Assembly (NCBI GenBank): GCA_014695325.1
Contig: JACJNZ010000039.1
Coordinates: 372,001 to 436,000 of the forward strand
DNA: 64,000 nt
Reading direction: 5' to 3'
From: Cyanobacteria bacterium FACHB-502
GTDB lineage: Bacteria; Cyanobacteriota; Cyanobacteriia; Elainellales; Elainellaceae
Shown: positions 30,258-39,472 of the stretch, piece by piece
Position numbering within the stretch: position 1 is the stretch's first letter
Layout: every line of letters starts with the position of its first letter
Position numbers and translations under genes: made by a program
Notes under the pieces: model-generated
Told to the model about the DNA's origin: nothing
The model's database searches: none
What the model saw: the letters and a program-made list of their open reading frames with translations, nothing else

Positions 30258-31712
30258 ATGGCGGTGGTGATTGCAGGCGATCGAAGTGGAGTGGGAAAAA
30301 CAACTGTCACGCTGGCGTTGCTGGCAGCACTGCGGCAGTGGGGATCAGTGCAATCTTTTAAGGTTGGACCCGACTATATCGACCCGATGTTTCACTCGTA
30401 TGTGACCGGGCGATCGTGTCGCAATCTTGATCCGGTTCTGACTTCTGAGGCGTATGTGCAGCAGTGTTTCAGCCAGCAGACGCAAACGGTAGACTATGCG
30501 CTGGTGGAAGGCGTCATGGGACTCTTTGACGGGGCAGGAGCATCCGATTGGGCAAGTACCGCACATATTGCTCGTTTGCTCGATTTGCCCATCCTGCTGG
30601 TGCTGGACTGCGGCCGCATGGCACGATCGATCGCCGCTTTAGTCCACGGATTTCGATCGTTTGATCCCACTCTGCGGTTTGCTGGGGTTGTTCTGAATCG
30701 GGTCGGCAGCGATCGACATCTGGAACTGCTGCAAGCTTCCCTGGAACCGCTGAATTTACCGATTTTGGGTGTGCTGCGTCGTCAGGCAGAAATTACGATT
30801 CCCGATCGCCATTTGGGGCTGGTTCCGACGGATGAATTGCCGCAGATGCAGGATTTGCTCGATCGGTTGGGGACTCTGGGGCGGGAGGGGTTTGATTGGG
30901 AAAAGCTGTTGCCGTTGATCGAGGCGGGAAAGGGAATAGGCCCTCAGGCGAACCGCCCCCTAAATCCCTCTATTCTGGGGGATTTTGAGATGCAGCGTGT
31001 GGAAATTCCATCGAGCGGTATTCCTTCCTTTATGGCGACTGAAGCACAAACTGATCGGTTGCGGGTTTCGCTGGGCGAGAATCGTCCTCGCATTGCAGTT
31101 GCTCGCGATCGAGCGTTTAGCTTTTACTACGCGGACAATCTGGATTTGCTCGAAACGCTGGGGGCAGAGCTAGTTGACTGGAGCCCGTTAATTGATTCTG
31201 AACTGCCCGCAGGCGTGAACGGTTTGTATTTTGGCGGAGGATTCCCGGAGGTTTTTGCGGCTGAACTTGAGGCAAATTCTCAGGCACAGGCATCGGTGCG
31301 ATCGGCAGTTTTAGCCGGAATGCCAACTTATGCAGAATGTGGGGGGCTGATGTATCTGAGCCAGGGTATTGTCGATTTTGAGGGGCAATCCTGGCAGATG
31401 GTGGGAATTTTGCCCACTATCGCCCAGATGGGCAAACGGCTGACCCTGGGCTATCGGCAGGCGATCGCCTTGCAGGACAGTCCTTTATTACCGCAACAGG
31501 CGATGGTTTGGGGACATGAGTTTCATCGATCGACTTTGACTCAGCCTCCAGTTCCACCGCTTTATCAGATCCGGGGTTATGATGCCACCAGTTCAGTTTC
31601 GACTGAAGGATGGCGGCTACATCAGGTTCATGCGTCCTATGTGCATCTGCATTGGGGTGGCGATCGCCGCATTCCATTCAATTTTTTGAGAGCTTGCGGG
31701 CAGTTTGAGTAG
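30258..31712 (+). CDS. cobB: Cobyrinate a,c-diamide synthase
   Basis: ATP-dependent amidation of the a and c side chains of cobyrinate in cobamide synthesis, using glutamine; also called CbiA. From ATG 30258 (AGGAAGAAG before it) it has 484 residues. The N-terminal ATPase domain has GDRSGVGKTTVTL and KVGPDYIDPMFH; the C-terminal class I amidotransferase-like domain has YFGGGFPE and the nucleophile Cys361 in YAECGGLMYL, and a later H in WGHEFH. The frame is open upstream to 30021, but that part overlaps galE and is not conserved. The linker between domains (about residues 231-245) is encoded by a fragment of the interspersed repeat family. Confidence 0.95.
   Translation: MAVVIAGDRSGVGKTTVTLALLAALRQWGSVQSFKVGPDYIDPMFHSYVTGRSCRNLDPVLTSEAYVQQCFSQQTQTVDYALVEGVMGLFDGAGASDWASTAHIARLLDLPILLVLDCGRMARSIAALVHGFRSFDPTLRFAGVVLNRVGSDRHLELLQASLEPLNLPILGVLRRQAEITIPDRHLGLVPTDELPQMQDLLDRLGTLGREGFDWEKLLPLIEAGKGIGPQANRPLNPSILGDFEMQRVEIPSSGIPSFMATEAQTDRLRVSLGENRPRIAVARDRAFSFYYADNLDLLETLGAELVDWSPLIDSELPAGVNGLYFGGGFPEVFAAELEANSQAQASVRSAVLAGMPTYAECGGLMYLSQGIVDFEGQSWQMVGILPTIAQMGKRLTLGYRQAIALQDSPLLPQQAMVWGHEFHRSTLTQPPVPPLYQIRGYDATSSVSTEGWRLHQVHASYVHLHWGGDRRIPFNFLRACGQFE
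30951..30990. repeat. Interspersed repeat core inside cobB, copy 2
   Basis: CGCCCCCTAAATCCC and CTGGGGGATTTTGAG match the core of the family. It lies in frame in the linker between the two domains of cobB and contains no stop. Only the core is present, not the ends. Confidence 0.55.
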
Positions 31713-31788
31713 GGCAATGGCAGCCTGTGACCTGTAGCCATGTGTCAGCCATGCGTCGTTTTCGGTTCTTTCCTCCGTTCTTTCCATC

Positions 31789-33396
31789 ATGTCCTTATCG
31801 ATCGTGCTTGCTGAAATTCAAGAAGTGAGCCTGCCGTCTCAGGGGAGCTTTGAAGAAATTGTCGTTGGTTGGATTATTCTGCTGCTGGTGGCGACGGGGG
31901 TTGCGCTGCTGTCGCGCTGGTTTCGCATTCCCTATGTGACCGGATTAGTGCTGGCAGGTTTAGTTATCGCGCCCTGGATTCCCGATCGCGTCAGTCTTGA
32001 TTCGTCGCTGATTTTGAATTTGTTTCTGCCGATCCTGCTGTTTGAGGCGGCGATCAATACCGATGTTAGTCGGCTCCGCAGCACGGTCAAGCCGATTTCG
32101 CTGTTGGCAGGTCCGGGTGTGGCAATTGCAACGGCGGTGACGGCGATCGGCATCAAATATGCCCTGAATCTGCCCTGGATTACGGCTCTGATTCTGGGCG
32201 TGATTTTGGCGATTACGGATACGGTGTCAGTGATTGCGGTGTTTAAGGAAGTTTCCGTTCCGTCGCGGCTGACGACGATCGTGGAAGGCGAAAGCTTATT
32301 TAACGACGGCGTTGCGCTGGTGCTATTTAATCTGGTCTTGCAGGCGAACCTGAACGGCTCTGTGACGATCGCCGATGGCTTTGAAGCCTTGATTGTGGTG
32401 ATTGTGGGCGGTACGTTGGTGGGGCTGGCGTTGGGCTATCTGGGGGCAGGACTGTTTGCCCGATCGGATGACAATCTCAGTAGCATTCTGCTGACTGTGG
32501 CGCTGGCATTAGGTACGTTTCAGGTAGGTCACACGTTAGGAGTGTCGGGCGTGGTGGCGGTTGTGGTGGCAGGGCTGATGGTGGGCAACGTGGGGCAGTC
32601 GCGTCAGGTGGCAGCTTCTAACCGCGTCACGCTCTATAGCTTCTGGGAATACGCCGGATTTGGCGTAAACACGTTTATCTTTTTGCTGATTGGGGTGGAG
32701 GTGAATCTGATTTCCCTCTGGCAGACGCTTCCCGCCGTGCTGCTGGCAATTTTGACGTATCAAATCGGGCGAATTCTCGCGGTTTATCCCTTGCTGACCC
32801 TGGTAGGCTGGATCGATCGCCCCATTCCCCCTCGCTGGAAGCACGTTTTATTTCTGGGCAATATCAAAGGATCGCTGTCGCTTGCGCTTGCCCTCAGCCT
32901 TCCCGAACTGCTGCCTGGCCGCAGCGATGTCATTACGATTGTCTTTGGTGCAGTTCTTCTTTCCCTTGTCGGTCAGGCCTTGAGTCTTCCCTGGTTTGTG
33001 AAACGGCTCCGGCTTTCCGCAGTCTCCCCGACTCAGCAGCACACCGAAGAACTGAGGGCGCAGCTCATTATTGCCAAAGCCGCCCAGGATGAACTCGACA
33101 GCCTGCTAAAATCCGGCGTTTTGCCCAAAGCGATTTATGAGGAAATGCGATCGAGCTATCAGGTACAAATTGTGAAAGCCGAGAGAGCGTTGCGCGATCT
33201 GTATAACCAGTGGGCGATCGACGTTGCCACCGGAAAAGGACAATCTTCACGCCTGAACGGAATTCACCGTCGCTTATTGCTGGTTGAAAAGGGCGCATTG
33301 GCGGAAGCCGTTCGTCGGGGTATTTTGACCGATGACACTGCAAAAGATCAGCTTCGCCAGATTGATGAGAAACTGCTGAAACTGGGAGAGGATTAA
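31789..33396 (+). CDS. Na+/H+ antiporter, CPA1 (NhaP) family
   Basis: Membrane antiporter of 535 residues exchanging Na+ or K+ for protons, for pH and salt homeostasis. About twelve hydrophobic helices fill residues 25-425, including the transport motif EGESLFNDGVALVLFN with its conserved Asn-Asp pair and the preceding ITDTVSVIAVFKE. The C-terminal 110 residues are a soluble, helical cytoplasmic tail (EELRAQLIIAKAAQDELD and onward). Ion preference cannot be assigned. The gene converges on livF with 34 bp between stops, where a long inverted repeat lies. Confidence 0.93.
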   Translation: MSLSIVLAEIQEVSLPSQGSFEEIVVGWIILLLVATGVALLSRWFRIPYVTGLVLAGLVIAPWIPDRVSLDSSLILNLFLPILLFEAAINTDVSRLRSTVKPISLLAGPGVAIATAVTAIGIKYALNLPWITALILGVILAITDTVSVIAVFKEVSVPSRLTTIVEGESLFNDGVALVLFNLVLQANLNGSVTIADGFEALIVVIVGGTLVGLALGYLGAGLFARSDDNLSSILLTVALALGTFQVGHTLGVSGVVAVVVAGLMVGNVGQSRQVAASNRVTLYSFWEYAGFGVNTFIFLLIGVEVNLISLWQTLPAVLLAILTYQIGRILAVYPLLTLVGWIDRPIPPRWKHVLFLGNIKGSLSLALALSLPELLPGRSDVITIVFGAVLLSLVGQALSLPWFVKRLRLSAVSPTQQHTEELRAQLIIAKAAQDELDSLLKSGVLPKAIYEEMRSSYQVQIVKAERALRDLYNQWAIDVATGKGQSSRLNGIHRRLLLVEKGALAEAVRRGILTDDTAKDQLRQIDEKLLKLGED

Positions 33397-33398
33397 TG

Positions 33399-33445
33399 GC
33401 TTGTTTGGGAAAGCACTAGAATTTTGCTCACTATCCCAAATAAGC
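33399..33445. repeat. Inverted repeat at the convergent nhaP-type/livF ends
   Basis: GCTTGTTTGGGA (33399-33410) and TCCCAAATAAGC (33434-33445) form a 12-bp stem with one G-U pair in the plus-strand transcript. The right arm is the last coding segment of livF. No T-run follows, so it may protect or end the antiporter mRNA rather than act as a classic terminator. Confidence 0.5.
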
Positions 33446-34144
33446 TTTGCGAATTCGCTCATCGCTCAATAACTTCGAGGCGTCGCTAGTCAACGTCATC
33501 TGCCCTGCTTCCAGCACATAGACCCGATCGGCGGTTTGCAGTGCCAGGTTTGCGTTTTGTTCGACCAGCAAAACCGTGACTCCAGCATCACGAAGCTGAC
33601 GAATCACCGAAAAAATTTCTCGGACGATTTGCGGCGCGAGTCCTAAGCTCGGCTCATCCAGCAGCAGCAGACGGGGACGGCTCATCAGGGCACGGGCGAT
33701 CGCTAGCATTTGCTGTTCCCCGCCGCTCAGAGTTCCGGCAAGCTGATTGCGTCGTTCGCCCAGTCGCGGAAAGGTGAGAAACTGTTTCTCGATATCCGAT
33801 TTGATGCCGAGGCGATCGTTTCGTGTGAATGCACCCAGTTCTAAATTTGTGAGTACAGTCTGTCGTGCCAGAACTCGCCGTCCTTCCGGGCTGTGGGCAA
33901 TGCCAAGCTTCACCATCTGACTGGGTGCGAGACGAGTGATCGCCTGTCCGCGATAGAAAATCTGTCCACGAACCGGATCGACCAATCGCGAGATCGCCCG
34001 CAGTGTTGTACTTTTGCCCGCTCCGTTTGCGCCGATTAGGGTGACAATTTCGCCCTCGGCAACATCCAGCGTCAGATCTTGCAATGCCTGAACTGCACCA
34101 TAGTTCACGGATAAATTTTGGATTTGCAGCAGTGATTTTGCCAT
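33431..34144 (-). CDS. livF: Branched-chain/neutral amino acid ABC transporter ATPase LivF
   Basis: Second cytoplasmic ATPase of an HAAT-type importer, 237 residues. Walker A is GANGAGKST, the signature LSGGEQQM, Walker B LLLLDEPSLGLAP. MKLIGIAHSPEGRRV-type text (here IAHSPEGRRVLARQ) marks the LivF branch. It follows livG after 51 bp and ends the operon. In cyanobacteria the equivalent proteins are NatA/NatE of the neutral amino acid system; the substrate is inferred only. Confidence 0.93.
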   Translation of the reverse strand: MAKSLLQIQNLSVNYGAVQALQDLTLDVAEGEIVTLIGANGAGKSTTLRAISRLVDPVRGQIFYRGQAITRLAPSQMVKLGIAHSPEGRRVLARQTVLTNLELGAFTRNDRLGIKSDIEKQFLTFPRLGERRNQLAGTLSGGEQQMLAIARALMSRPRLLLLDEPSLGLAPQIVREIFSVIRQLRDAGVTVLLVEQNANLALQTADRVYVLEAGQMTLTSDASKLLSDERIRKAYLG

Positions 34145-34195
34145 ATTGATTTCTGATTGCCCCGTTTTTCAATCGCCCCATCTCAACGCCAAACG

Positions 34196-34969
34196 CTATT
34201 CACCCAGATAAGCCGTGATCACTGCCGGATCATTTCGCACCGCTTCAGGGTTGCCCAAAGCAATGAGCTGTCCAAAGTCGAGCACCGCAATTCGATCGCA
34301 GAGTCCCATCACTAGGGGCACATGATGTTCGATCAGCAGCACGGTCAGATTGAATCGATCGCGAATCTCCCGAATCAGATCGCTCAGTCCACCCTTTTCG
34401 TTCGTGTTCATTCCGGCAGCAGGCTCGTCGAGCAGCAAAAGCTGAGGTTCGACGGCAAGGGCGCGGGCGAGTTCTAGTCGTCGCTGGTCGCCATACGCTA
34501 GATTTCGGGCAGTTTGCTGTGCCTTGTCTGCTAACCCCACCAACTCCAGCAGAGAAAACGCTTTGAGCTGAGTTTCCTGCTCTTCAGCGATCGCTTTAGG
34601 CATTCCGACGATCGACTGCATCAGATTCGCATTGGTATGCAGATAGCGGGCAATGGCGACGTTTTCCAGCACTGAAAGATTGCCAAATAGCCGCAAATTT
34701 TGAAACGTGCGAGCAATTCCCCGGCGGGCAATTTGGTGCGGACGCTGACGGACGATCGATCGTCCCTGATAAAAAAGCTGTCCACTCGAAGGCGGAATTA
34801 AGCCCGTGATCACGTTAAACAAAGTCGTTTTCCCGGCTCCATTCGGACCAATCAACCCAAAAATTTCGCCTTGCTGAATGCCAAACGATACATTATTCAC
34901 CGCAACTAAACCACTGAATCGTCGAGTAATCTGCTGAATTTCAAGAAGGAAAGACGTTTCGGAAACCAT
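34196..34969 (-). CDS. livG: Branched-chain/neutral amino acid ABC transporter ATPase LivG
   Basis: First ATPase of the importer, 257 residues. Walker [10 protein letters not shown], the LivG-type [11 protein letters not shown], the weakly conserved ABC signature region [10 protein letters not shown] and Walker [13 protein letters not shown]. The C-terminus AVITAYLGE is typical. It starts 309 bp after livM, an unusually long gap within an operon that holds an interspersed repeat copy. Confidence 0.94.
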   Translation of the reverse strand: MVSETSFLLEIQQITRRFSGLVAVNNVSFGIQQGEIFGLIGPNGAGKTTLFNVITGLIPPSSGQLFYQGRSIVRQRPHQIARRGIARTFQNLRLFGNLSVLENVAIARYLHTNANLMQSIVGMPKAIAEEQETQLKAFSLLELVGLADKAQQTARNLAYGDQRRLELARALAVEPQLLLLDEPAAGMNTNEKGGLSDLIREIRDRFNLTVLLIEHHVPLVMGLCDRIAVLDFGQLIALGNPEAVRNDPAVITAYLGE

Positions 34970-35049
34970 TGTTTTAATGGGGATTGGGAGAGAGGCGATC
35001 GGGTATCTGAGTGAGGATAAAGGATTTGCGCTCGTGTCTTTTCAGTCTG

Positions 35050-35094
35050 TTTTGGAATGATTTGTCTTGGAATGATTTGTCTTGGAATAATTTA
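35050..35094. repeat. Three tandem copies of a 15-bp unit
   Basis: TTTTGGAATGATTTG, TCTTGGAATGATTTG and TCTTGGAATAATTTA follow each other without gaps in the livM-livG spacer, adjoining the repeat-family copy. Confidence 0.8.
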
Positions 35095-35097
35095 TTT

Positions 35098-35273
35098 TTG
35101 AAGGTTGTTTGAGGAGTAGTAGAAGATCTTGTATTGCCCCTCAATTCTCCAATGCTAGAGAACTTTGAAGTTCGTAAAAGGCTGAGTCCCCTTTAAAGTA
35201 GAGAGATTGTTAAATTAGAGAAATTATGGGAGCGGTTTGAGTGAGCTATCACGCTTTAAACATCTTCTTACAG
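35098..35273. repeat. MITE-like interspersed repeat, copy 3
   Basis: Left end GGTTGTTTGAGGAGTAGTAG, core TTGTATTGCCCCTCA and AGAACTTTGAAG, right end GCGGTTTGAGTGAGCTATCA plus CGCTTTAAACATCTTCT. The right end in reverse matches the left end imperfectly. It lies between livM and livG. Boundaries are approximate. Confidence 0.6.
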
Positions 35274-35278
35274 GCATT

Positions 35279-36235
35279 TCAAAATTCTGCTTTAATTGGC
35301 TTTTTTTCACGCTTAAATCTGCCACCAATTTGCTTCAACAATTCTGGCGTGATAATGCCCTGTGGATAAAAAATGCTGCTGAGAACAATGAGTAATCCAT
35401 AGAGAATCAGCCGACCATCTTGCAAAAAATCTGTTAGCCAAGCAGGTAAGCCTGCAATGCCGCCGATCGCCCTCAGCACTTCGGGTAAAGCAGTCAGCAC
35501 CATGCCGCCCACAACCGGACCCACAAAAGTTCTTGACCCGCCGCTTAATACAAACGCAAGGTAAACAATACTGGCATCAAATGTACCCTGCCTCGCATTC
35601 CAGGTATTCAAAAAATGGGCACTAACCGCTCCCACAACTCCTGCTAAAACTGCTCCCAAGGTAAAGGAAAGAACTTTATAGCGTGTCGGATTAATGCCCA
35701 CTGTGGCAGCAGCTAACTCATCTTCGCGAATTGCCCGCATGACTCGCCCAGTTTCAATTCGCTCCAGCCGATGGAGAAATACCATGCTTAGCAACAGCAA
35801 AGGTAAAGCAATCCACAAATAGCCGATTTGTGTAGAGAAAGGCTGCGGAATGCCGAAAATTCCCACTGCCCCACCCGTAATTTCTAAATTTAGCGAAAGC
35901 ACTCTTAGAATCTCGACAAATGCGATCGTTGCAATTGCCAGATAAATTCCTCTCAATCGCAGAACCGGAATACCTAAAACTACGGCAAGGATTGCTGAAA
36001 CGATCGCCGCAATTGCCATTTCAACAAACACATAAACTAGCGGAAAGGTGCTGCCAGAAAACTTAAAAACCTGAGTCGAAAGAATCGCCGCAATATAACC
36101 TCCTAACGCATAGAATCCGGGCGATGCCAGCGACAGTTGACCTGCCATAAGCGGCAAATAAACCGAAAGCCCCAGCATTGCCCCGAATAGCATGGAGACA
36201 ATTAGAAAACCGTAGGTATTGAGGAAGGAGAGCAT
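35279..36235 (-). CDS. livM: Branched-chain/neutral amino acid ABC transporter permease LivM
   Basis: Membrane permease, 318 residues with eight to ten hydrophobic helices. LivM hallmarks are the AGQLSLASPGFYALGGYIAA segment (quoted once here), RLRGIYLAIATIAFVEI and AIREDELAAATVGINP, the cytoplasmic coupling loop. It begins 35 bp after livH. Confidence 0.93.
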   Translation of the reverse strand: MLSFLNTYGFLIVSMLFGAMLGLSVYLPLMAGQLSLASPGFYALGGYIAAILSTQVFKFSGSTFPLVYVFVEMAIAAIVSAILAVVLGIPVLRLRGIYLAIATIAFVEILRVLSLNLEITGGAVGIFGIPQPFSTQIGYLWIALPLLLLSMVFLHRLERIETGRVMRAIREDELAAATVGINPTRYKVLSFTLGAVLAGVVGAVSAHFLNTWNARQGTFDASIVYLAFVLSGGSRTFVGPVVGGMVLTALPEVLRAIGGIAGLPAWLTDFLQDGRLILYGLLIVLSSIFYPQGIITPELLKQIGGRFKREKKPIKAEF

Positions 36236-36270
36236 TGAGGGGTGGAGATGAGGAGGTAAGGAGATGGGGG

Positions 36271-37242
36271 TTAGACTTTTTGGGCGAAGGTGCGTCCCAG
36301 AAGACCCTGGGGGCGAACGAGGAGGACGATAAAGAGGAGGGCGAAGGCGATCGCTTCTTTGTAGCCTGAATAGTCGGCGGGGACGAAAGCCTCTGCCAAA
36401 CCGATCACCAGCCCGCCCAAAACCGCTCCAGGAATATTACCTAATCCGCCTAGCACAATCACGCCTAAGCCTTTTAAGCCGAACGAGATGCCAAAATAGG
36501 GCCCGGCAATGCTGACGCTGGAGCCAACTAATGTGCCTGCAACGCCGCCGAGAAAGCCGCTGAGGAAAAAAGTTAGCGTGATAAATTTTTCGGTGTTAAT
36601 GCCTAAAAGACTGGCGGTTGTTGCGTCTTCTGCAACAGCTTGCAGTGCCTTACCAATGCGCGTGAAGCTAATCAGATAGGTCAGGATTGCAACCAGAACG
36701 GCAGACACGCCAAAGATCACGACTTGAACAGTTCTAATCGGCACGGGACGATCGGCTGTGCCAAAGTTCACCGAAGCAGGTAAATTGCCGTAGATATTGT
36801 CAGAAAAGGTATAAATTTCTGCGCCGACGAGATACTGAATCAAATTGACAATTACCACTGCCATACCCAGACTCGAAACCAGCGTTAATAGCGAATCTGC
36901 CTTACGCTTTCGCAGCGAACGAAAGGCAAATCGCTCAATCAAAACCGAGGCGAATCCCGCAATTAAACTGCCAAAAATCAGGGCAAGCAGGAAGGGGAAT
37001 TGAATCGGTAATGCTGCATTTGCCAATAGTCCATTAAATCCAAATTTGCCGCCCGTTAACGTGTAGGTAAAATAGGCTCCCAGCGTGAAAACGGCTCCAT
37101 GAGCAAAGTTAATAATGCCAAGAATTGAGAAGATCAGCGTGTAGCCCAGAGCAAAGATGGCATAGACGCTGCCGATCGATAATCCATTGAGAAGCTGCTG
37201 CAGAAAGACGGTGAAATCCATAGGAAGAAGAAGCGAAGTCAA
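36271..37242 (-). CDS. livH: Branched-chain/neutral amino acid ABC transporter permease LivH
   Basis: Partner permease, 323 residues with about eight to nine helices. Hallmarks are QQLLNGLSIGSVYAIFALG near the N-terminus, GIINFAHGAVFTLGAYF and the coupling loop AVAEDATTASLLGIN. Start ATG 37242 or the MDFTVF seven codons later. Its distance from the binding-protein gene (375 bp) is long and holds a repeat-family copy. Confidence 0.93.
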   Translation of the reverse strand: MTSLLLPMDFTVFLQQLLNGLSIGSVYAIFALGYTLIFSILGIINFAHGAVFTLGAYFTYTLTGGKFGFNGLLANAALPIQFPFLLALIFGSLIAGFASVLIERFAFRSLRKRKADSLLTLVSSLGMAVVIVNLIQYLVGAEIYTFSDNIYGNLPASVNFGTADRPVPIRTVQVVIFGVSAVLVAILTYLISFTRIGKALQAVAEDATTASLLGINTEKFITLTFFLSGFLGGVAGTLVGSSVSIAGPYFGISFGLKGLGVIVLGGLGNIPGAVLGGLVIGLAEAFVPADYSGYKEAIAFALLFIVLLVRPQGLLGRTFAQKV

Positions 37243-37261
37243 TCAGGGGATCGATCGGGGT

Positions 37262-37616
37262 TTTAACAAGTTGTTTCAGGAGTCTTCGAGATCCTGCATT
37301 GCCCCCCACATTCCCTAATATTGGGGAACTTTGAACTTGAGAAGGCGTATTTCCTGCCAAGTTAGAGAGTTAGCAGAGCGAATTAAAGCACAATTGCGGC
37401 TTTTCAGAGATACTTTGATGCTTTATTTGACGCTTTGGAGGCGATCGATCCAATCAAAGATAGAGAAGGTAATACTCACCTTATCAATCTTGCAAGCCTC
37501 ATCCTCAAAACCGTTTTCGACTCTGCTAAAAACAGATCCTTCTTCAGTCTCAAAATCCCTCATTAACGGGAAATTTAAGAAGCAACGCAGAACCTACGCG
37601 ACTTCTCAAATATCCT
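37262..37616. repeat. MITE-like interspersed repeat, copy 4
   Basis: Left part: AAGTTGTTTCAGGAGTC, GATCCTGCATTGCCCCC, TTGGGGAACTTTGAAC. Right end: GCGACTTCTCAAATATCC (reverse of a TTTGAGAAGTCGC terminal motif). It fills nearly all of the livK-livH spacer. The middle has no homology that I can see to other copies. Confidence 0.5.
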
Positions 37617-37617
37617 A

Positions 37618-38847
37618 CTACTTCAAGAATTCAAATCGTCCGTTATTGCCGTCCGCGTCCATCTTGATTTGTGCGACATAAAACTGGCTCTGCTGAATTT
37701 CGCCTTCAGGATCAAAGGCAATTGAACCGATCGGCGTTTCGTAGTTGCCTGCCAGAATTTCTTTGTTGAGTTCCGATCGCAGTTGCTCTAGCGATAGAGT
37801 ATTGAGCTTGGTTTTGTTATCAAGTGATTTGAGTGCTTCAACAAACACCTGAACGCCTGTAAATGCCTGGGCACTAAACTGAGGCGGCTCTTTCTGATTT
37901 TGTGATTTGTAGGCTTCGCGGAATGCTTTGTTAATCGGATTATCAAGTTCCGGGCTGTATGCTTGAGCAATCAAAATGCCGTCGCAATCTTTCTTGCAAA
38001 CCGGAAAGATGTTCGATGTATTCAAACCGTTACCACCAATAATCGAGCCCTGATAACCCAGATCGCGAAGCTGCTTCACCAAGTTGCCGCCGTCTGCTGC
38101 CAAACCAGAAATAATCACCAGTTCAGGATTGGTATTAATGGCATTTGTTGCTTGAGTTTGAAAATCGGTGTCCGTCGTCTGGAACTTTTGCACCGTGGTG
38201 AGATTCAGATTCGCTTCCTTCACAGCATTCTGAAACGTTTCGGTTTCTGATTTGCTGAAGGCATCATTTTGAGCAAACAGAACGGCAACGTTTTTGATGT
38301 TGGGATTGATCGTCAAAGCCGTCTTTAGCGCGTTTGGAGCCACAACCGCAACCGGAGCCGACACCCGCGCAATATATTCGCCGATCTGGGGAATTCCCTT
38401 TGCCGTATTCGATGGAGCCAGTACTGGAACTTTAGCGCGATCGGCAACTGGATCGGCAGCAAACGCCTGCTGGGAAAGGGTTGGTCCGACAATACCGACC
38501 ACTTTGTCTTGAGTAATCAGCGCGTTAAAAGCGTTAATCGTGCCCTGCTCATCGCCTGCGGTGTCCTGGAGTACGAGCCTGATCGGAGTTCCGTTCACGC
38601 CGCCTTGGTCATTGAAGTAGGTTTCAGCAATTTTTGCGCCAAGTACCTGTTCCTGACCTAACAGAGCAACGTTGCTGGTTTGCGCTACGGCGACCCCAAT
38701 GGGAATTGCATTCCCTGTTGCCCCAGAACCGCCCGATGAACCAGTCGAGGCTGCCTGGTCAGGCGTATTCGTTTGGGCACAGGCAACAATCAGAGAAAAC
38801 GTGAATAGAGACAGCAGTAATTTTGTAACGATTCTTCTTGAAAACAT
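37618..38847 (-). CDS. livK: Amino acid ABC transporter substrate-binding lipoprotein (LivK/NatB type)
   Basis: Periplasmic type I binding protein, 409 residues, that delivers ligand to the LivHMGF permease. It has a lipoprotein signal with the lipobox IVAC (cysteine near residue 23), then a Ser/Gly/Thr linker and a two-lobed fold starting IPIGVAVAQTSNVALLGQ and including GVVGPTLSQQAFAAD-type text (here IVGPTLSQQ). It is first in the operon. In Nostoc and Synechocystis homologous systems (Nat) carry neutral amino acids, and Urt carries urea; UrtA-specific sequence was not seen, so amino acids are favoured. Confidence 0.9.
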   Translation of the reverse strand: MFSRRIVTKLLLSLFTFSLIVACAQTNTPDQAASTGSSGGSGATGNAIPIGVAVAQTSNVALLGQEQVLGAKIAETYFNDQGGVNGTPIRLVLQDTAGDEQGTINAFNALITQDKVVGIVGPTLSQQAFAADPVADRAKVPVLAPSNTAKGIPQIGEYIARVSAPVAVVAPNALKTALTINPNIKNVAVLFAQNDAFSKSETETFQNAVKEANLNLTTVQKFQTTDTDFQTQATNAINTNPELVIISGLAADGGNLVKQLRDLGYQGSIIGGNGLNTSNIFPVCKKDCDGILIAQAYSPELDNPINKAFREAYKSQNQKEPPQFSAQAFTGVQVFVEALKSLDNKTKLNTLSLEQLRSELNKEILAGNYETPIGSIAFDPEGEIQQSQFYVAQIKMDADGNNGRFEFLK

Positions 38848-39448
38848 TTTTAGGAATCTCCAATCGAATTTTATTTATTAAGGATTTGTGCTTTGCGGTC
38901 AGTTGTTAATTAGCCGTCCTTATTTTTGAAATCAACTTTAGCCGTCGATCGCTTTTGCAACTGCAATGAGAACTCAATGTAGGGGTAGAACTCCTAATTC
39001 GGAGAACGACTTCCTAGCCCTCTCGATTCTGATATTCTCAGCAGCCTGGCGACAGCAACCTAATCGATCGCACTCATCCTGTCTCAGTAGGATTTCATCT
39101 CAAACGAATAGCCCCAACTCAATCAAATCAGCCGAGCCAATTCGATTAGGAAAAATCTTACCTAATCAAAATTGATTCAACTGAATCTAGACGATCTCTT
39201 AGTTTATACGCAGCTTTGATATGACTTGAATGATTATTACAAAGACTTAATCGGGCAGGCTTAAATTGTGAGTTTATTCACCCAGACTGTATTCGCCCAG
39301 TCTGTGATGCGATAGCAAAAGCATAAATTTCTACACTATTCAAAAATTATTTAAGAACCCTCGAAAATCACTCGATCGCCCCAGAATTCCTGCAAGCCTA
39401 AATACTGCCCTACCTAATTCCCCCTTATCTCCTTATCTCCCCATTCCC
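38848..39448. other. Intergenic region upstream of the liv operon
   Basis: A 601 bp gap that must contain the liv operon promoter. An inverted repeat GATTAGG (39144-39150) / CCTAATC (39161-39167) with a 10-base spacer lies about 300 bp upstream of livK. A pyrimidine-rich tract ends the region next to the TrkA-type gene. No gene was recognised. Confidence 0.35.
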
Positions 39449-39472
39449 TTATCTCTCCACCCCCTGCATATA
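39411..39472. repeat. Pyrimidine-rich CTTATCTCC-type tract
   Basis: CCCCCTTATCTCC followed by TTATCTCC and similar imperfect short units. It covers the 3' end of the TrkA-type gene. Similar C/T-rich tracts appear at 36240-36265 (other strand) and 43247-43330. Confidence 0.5.
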
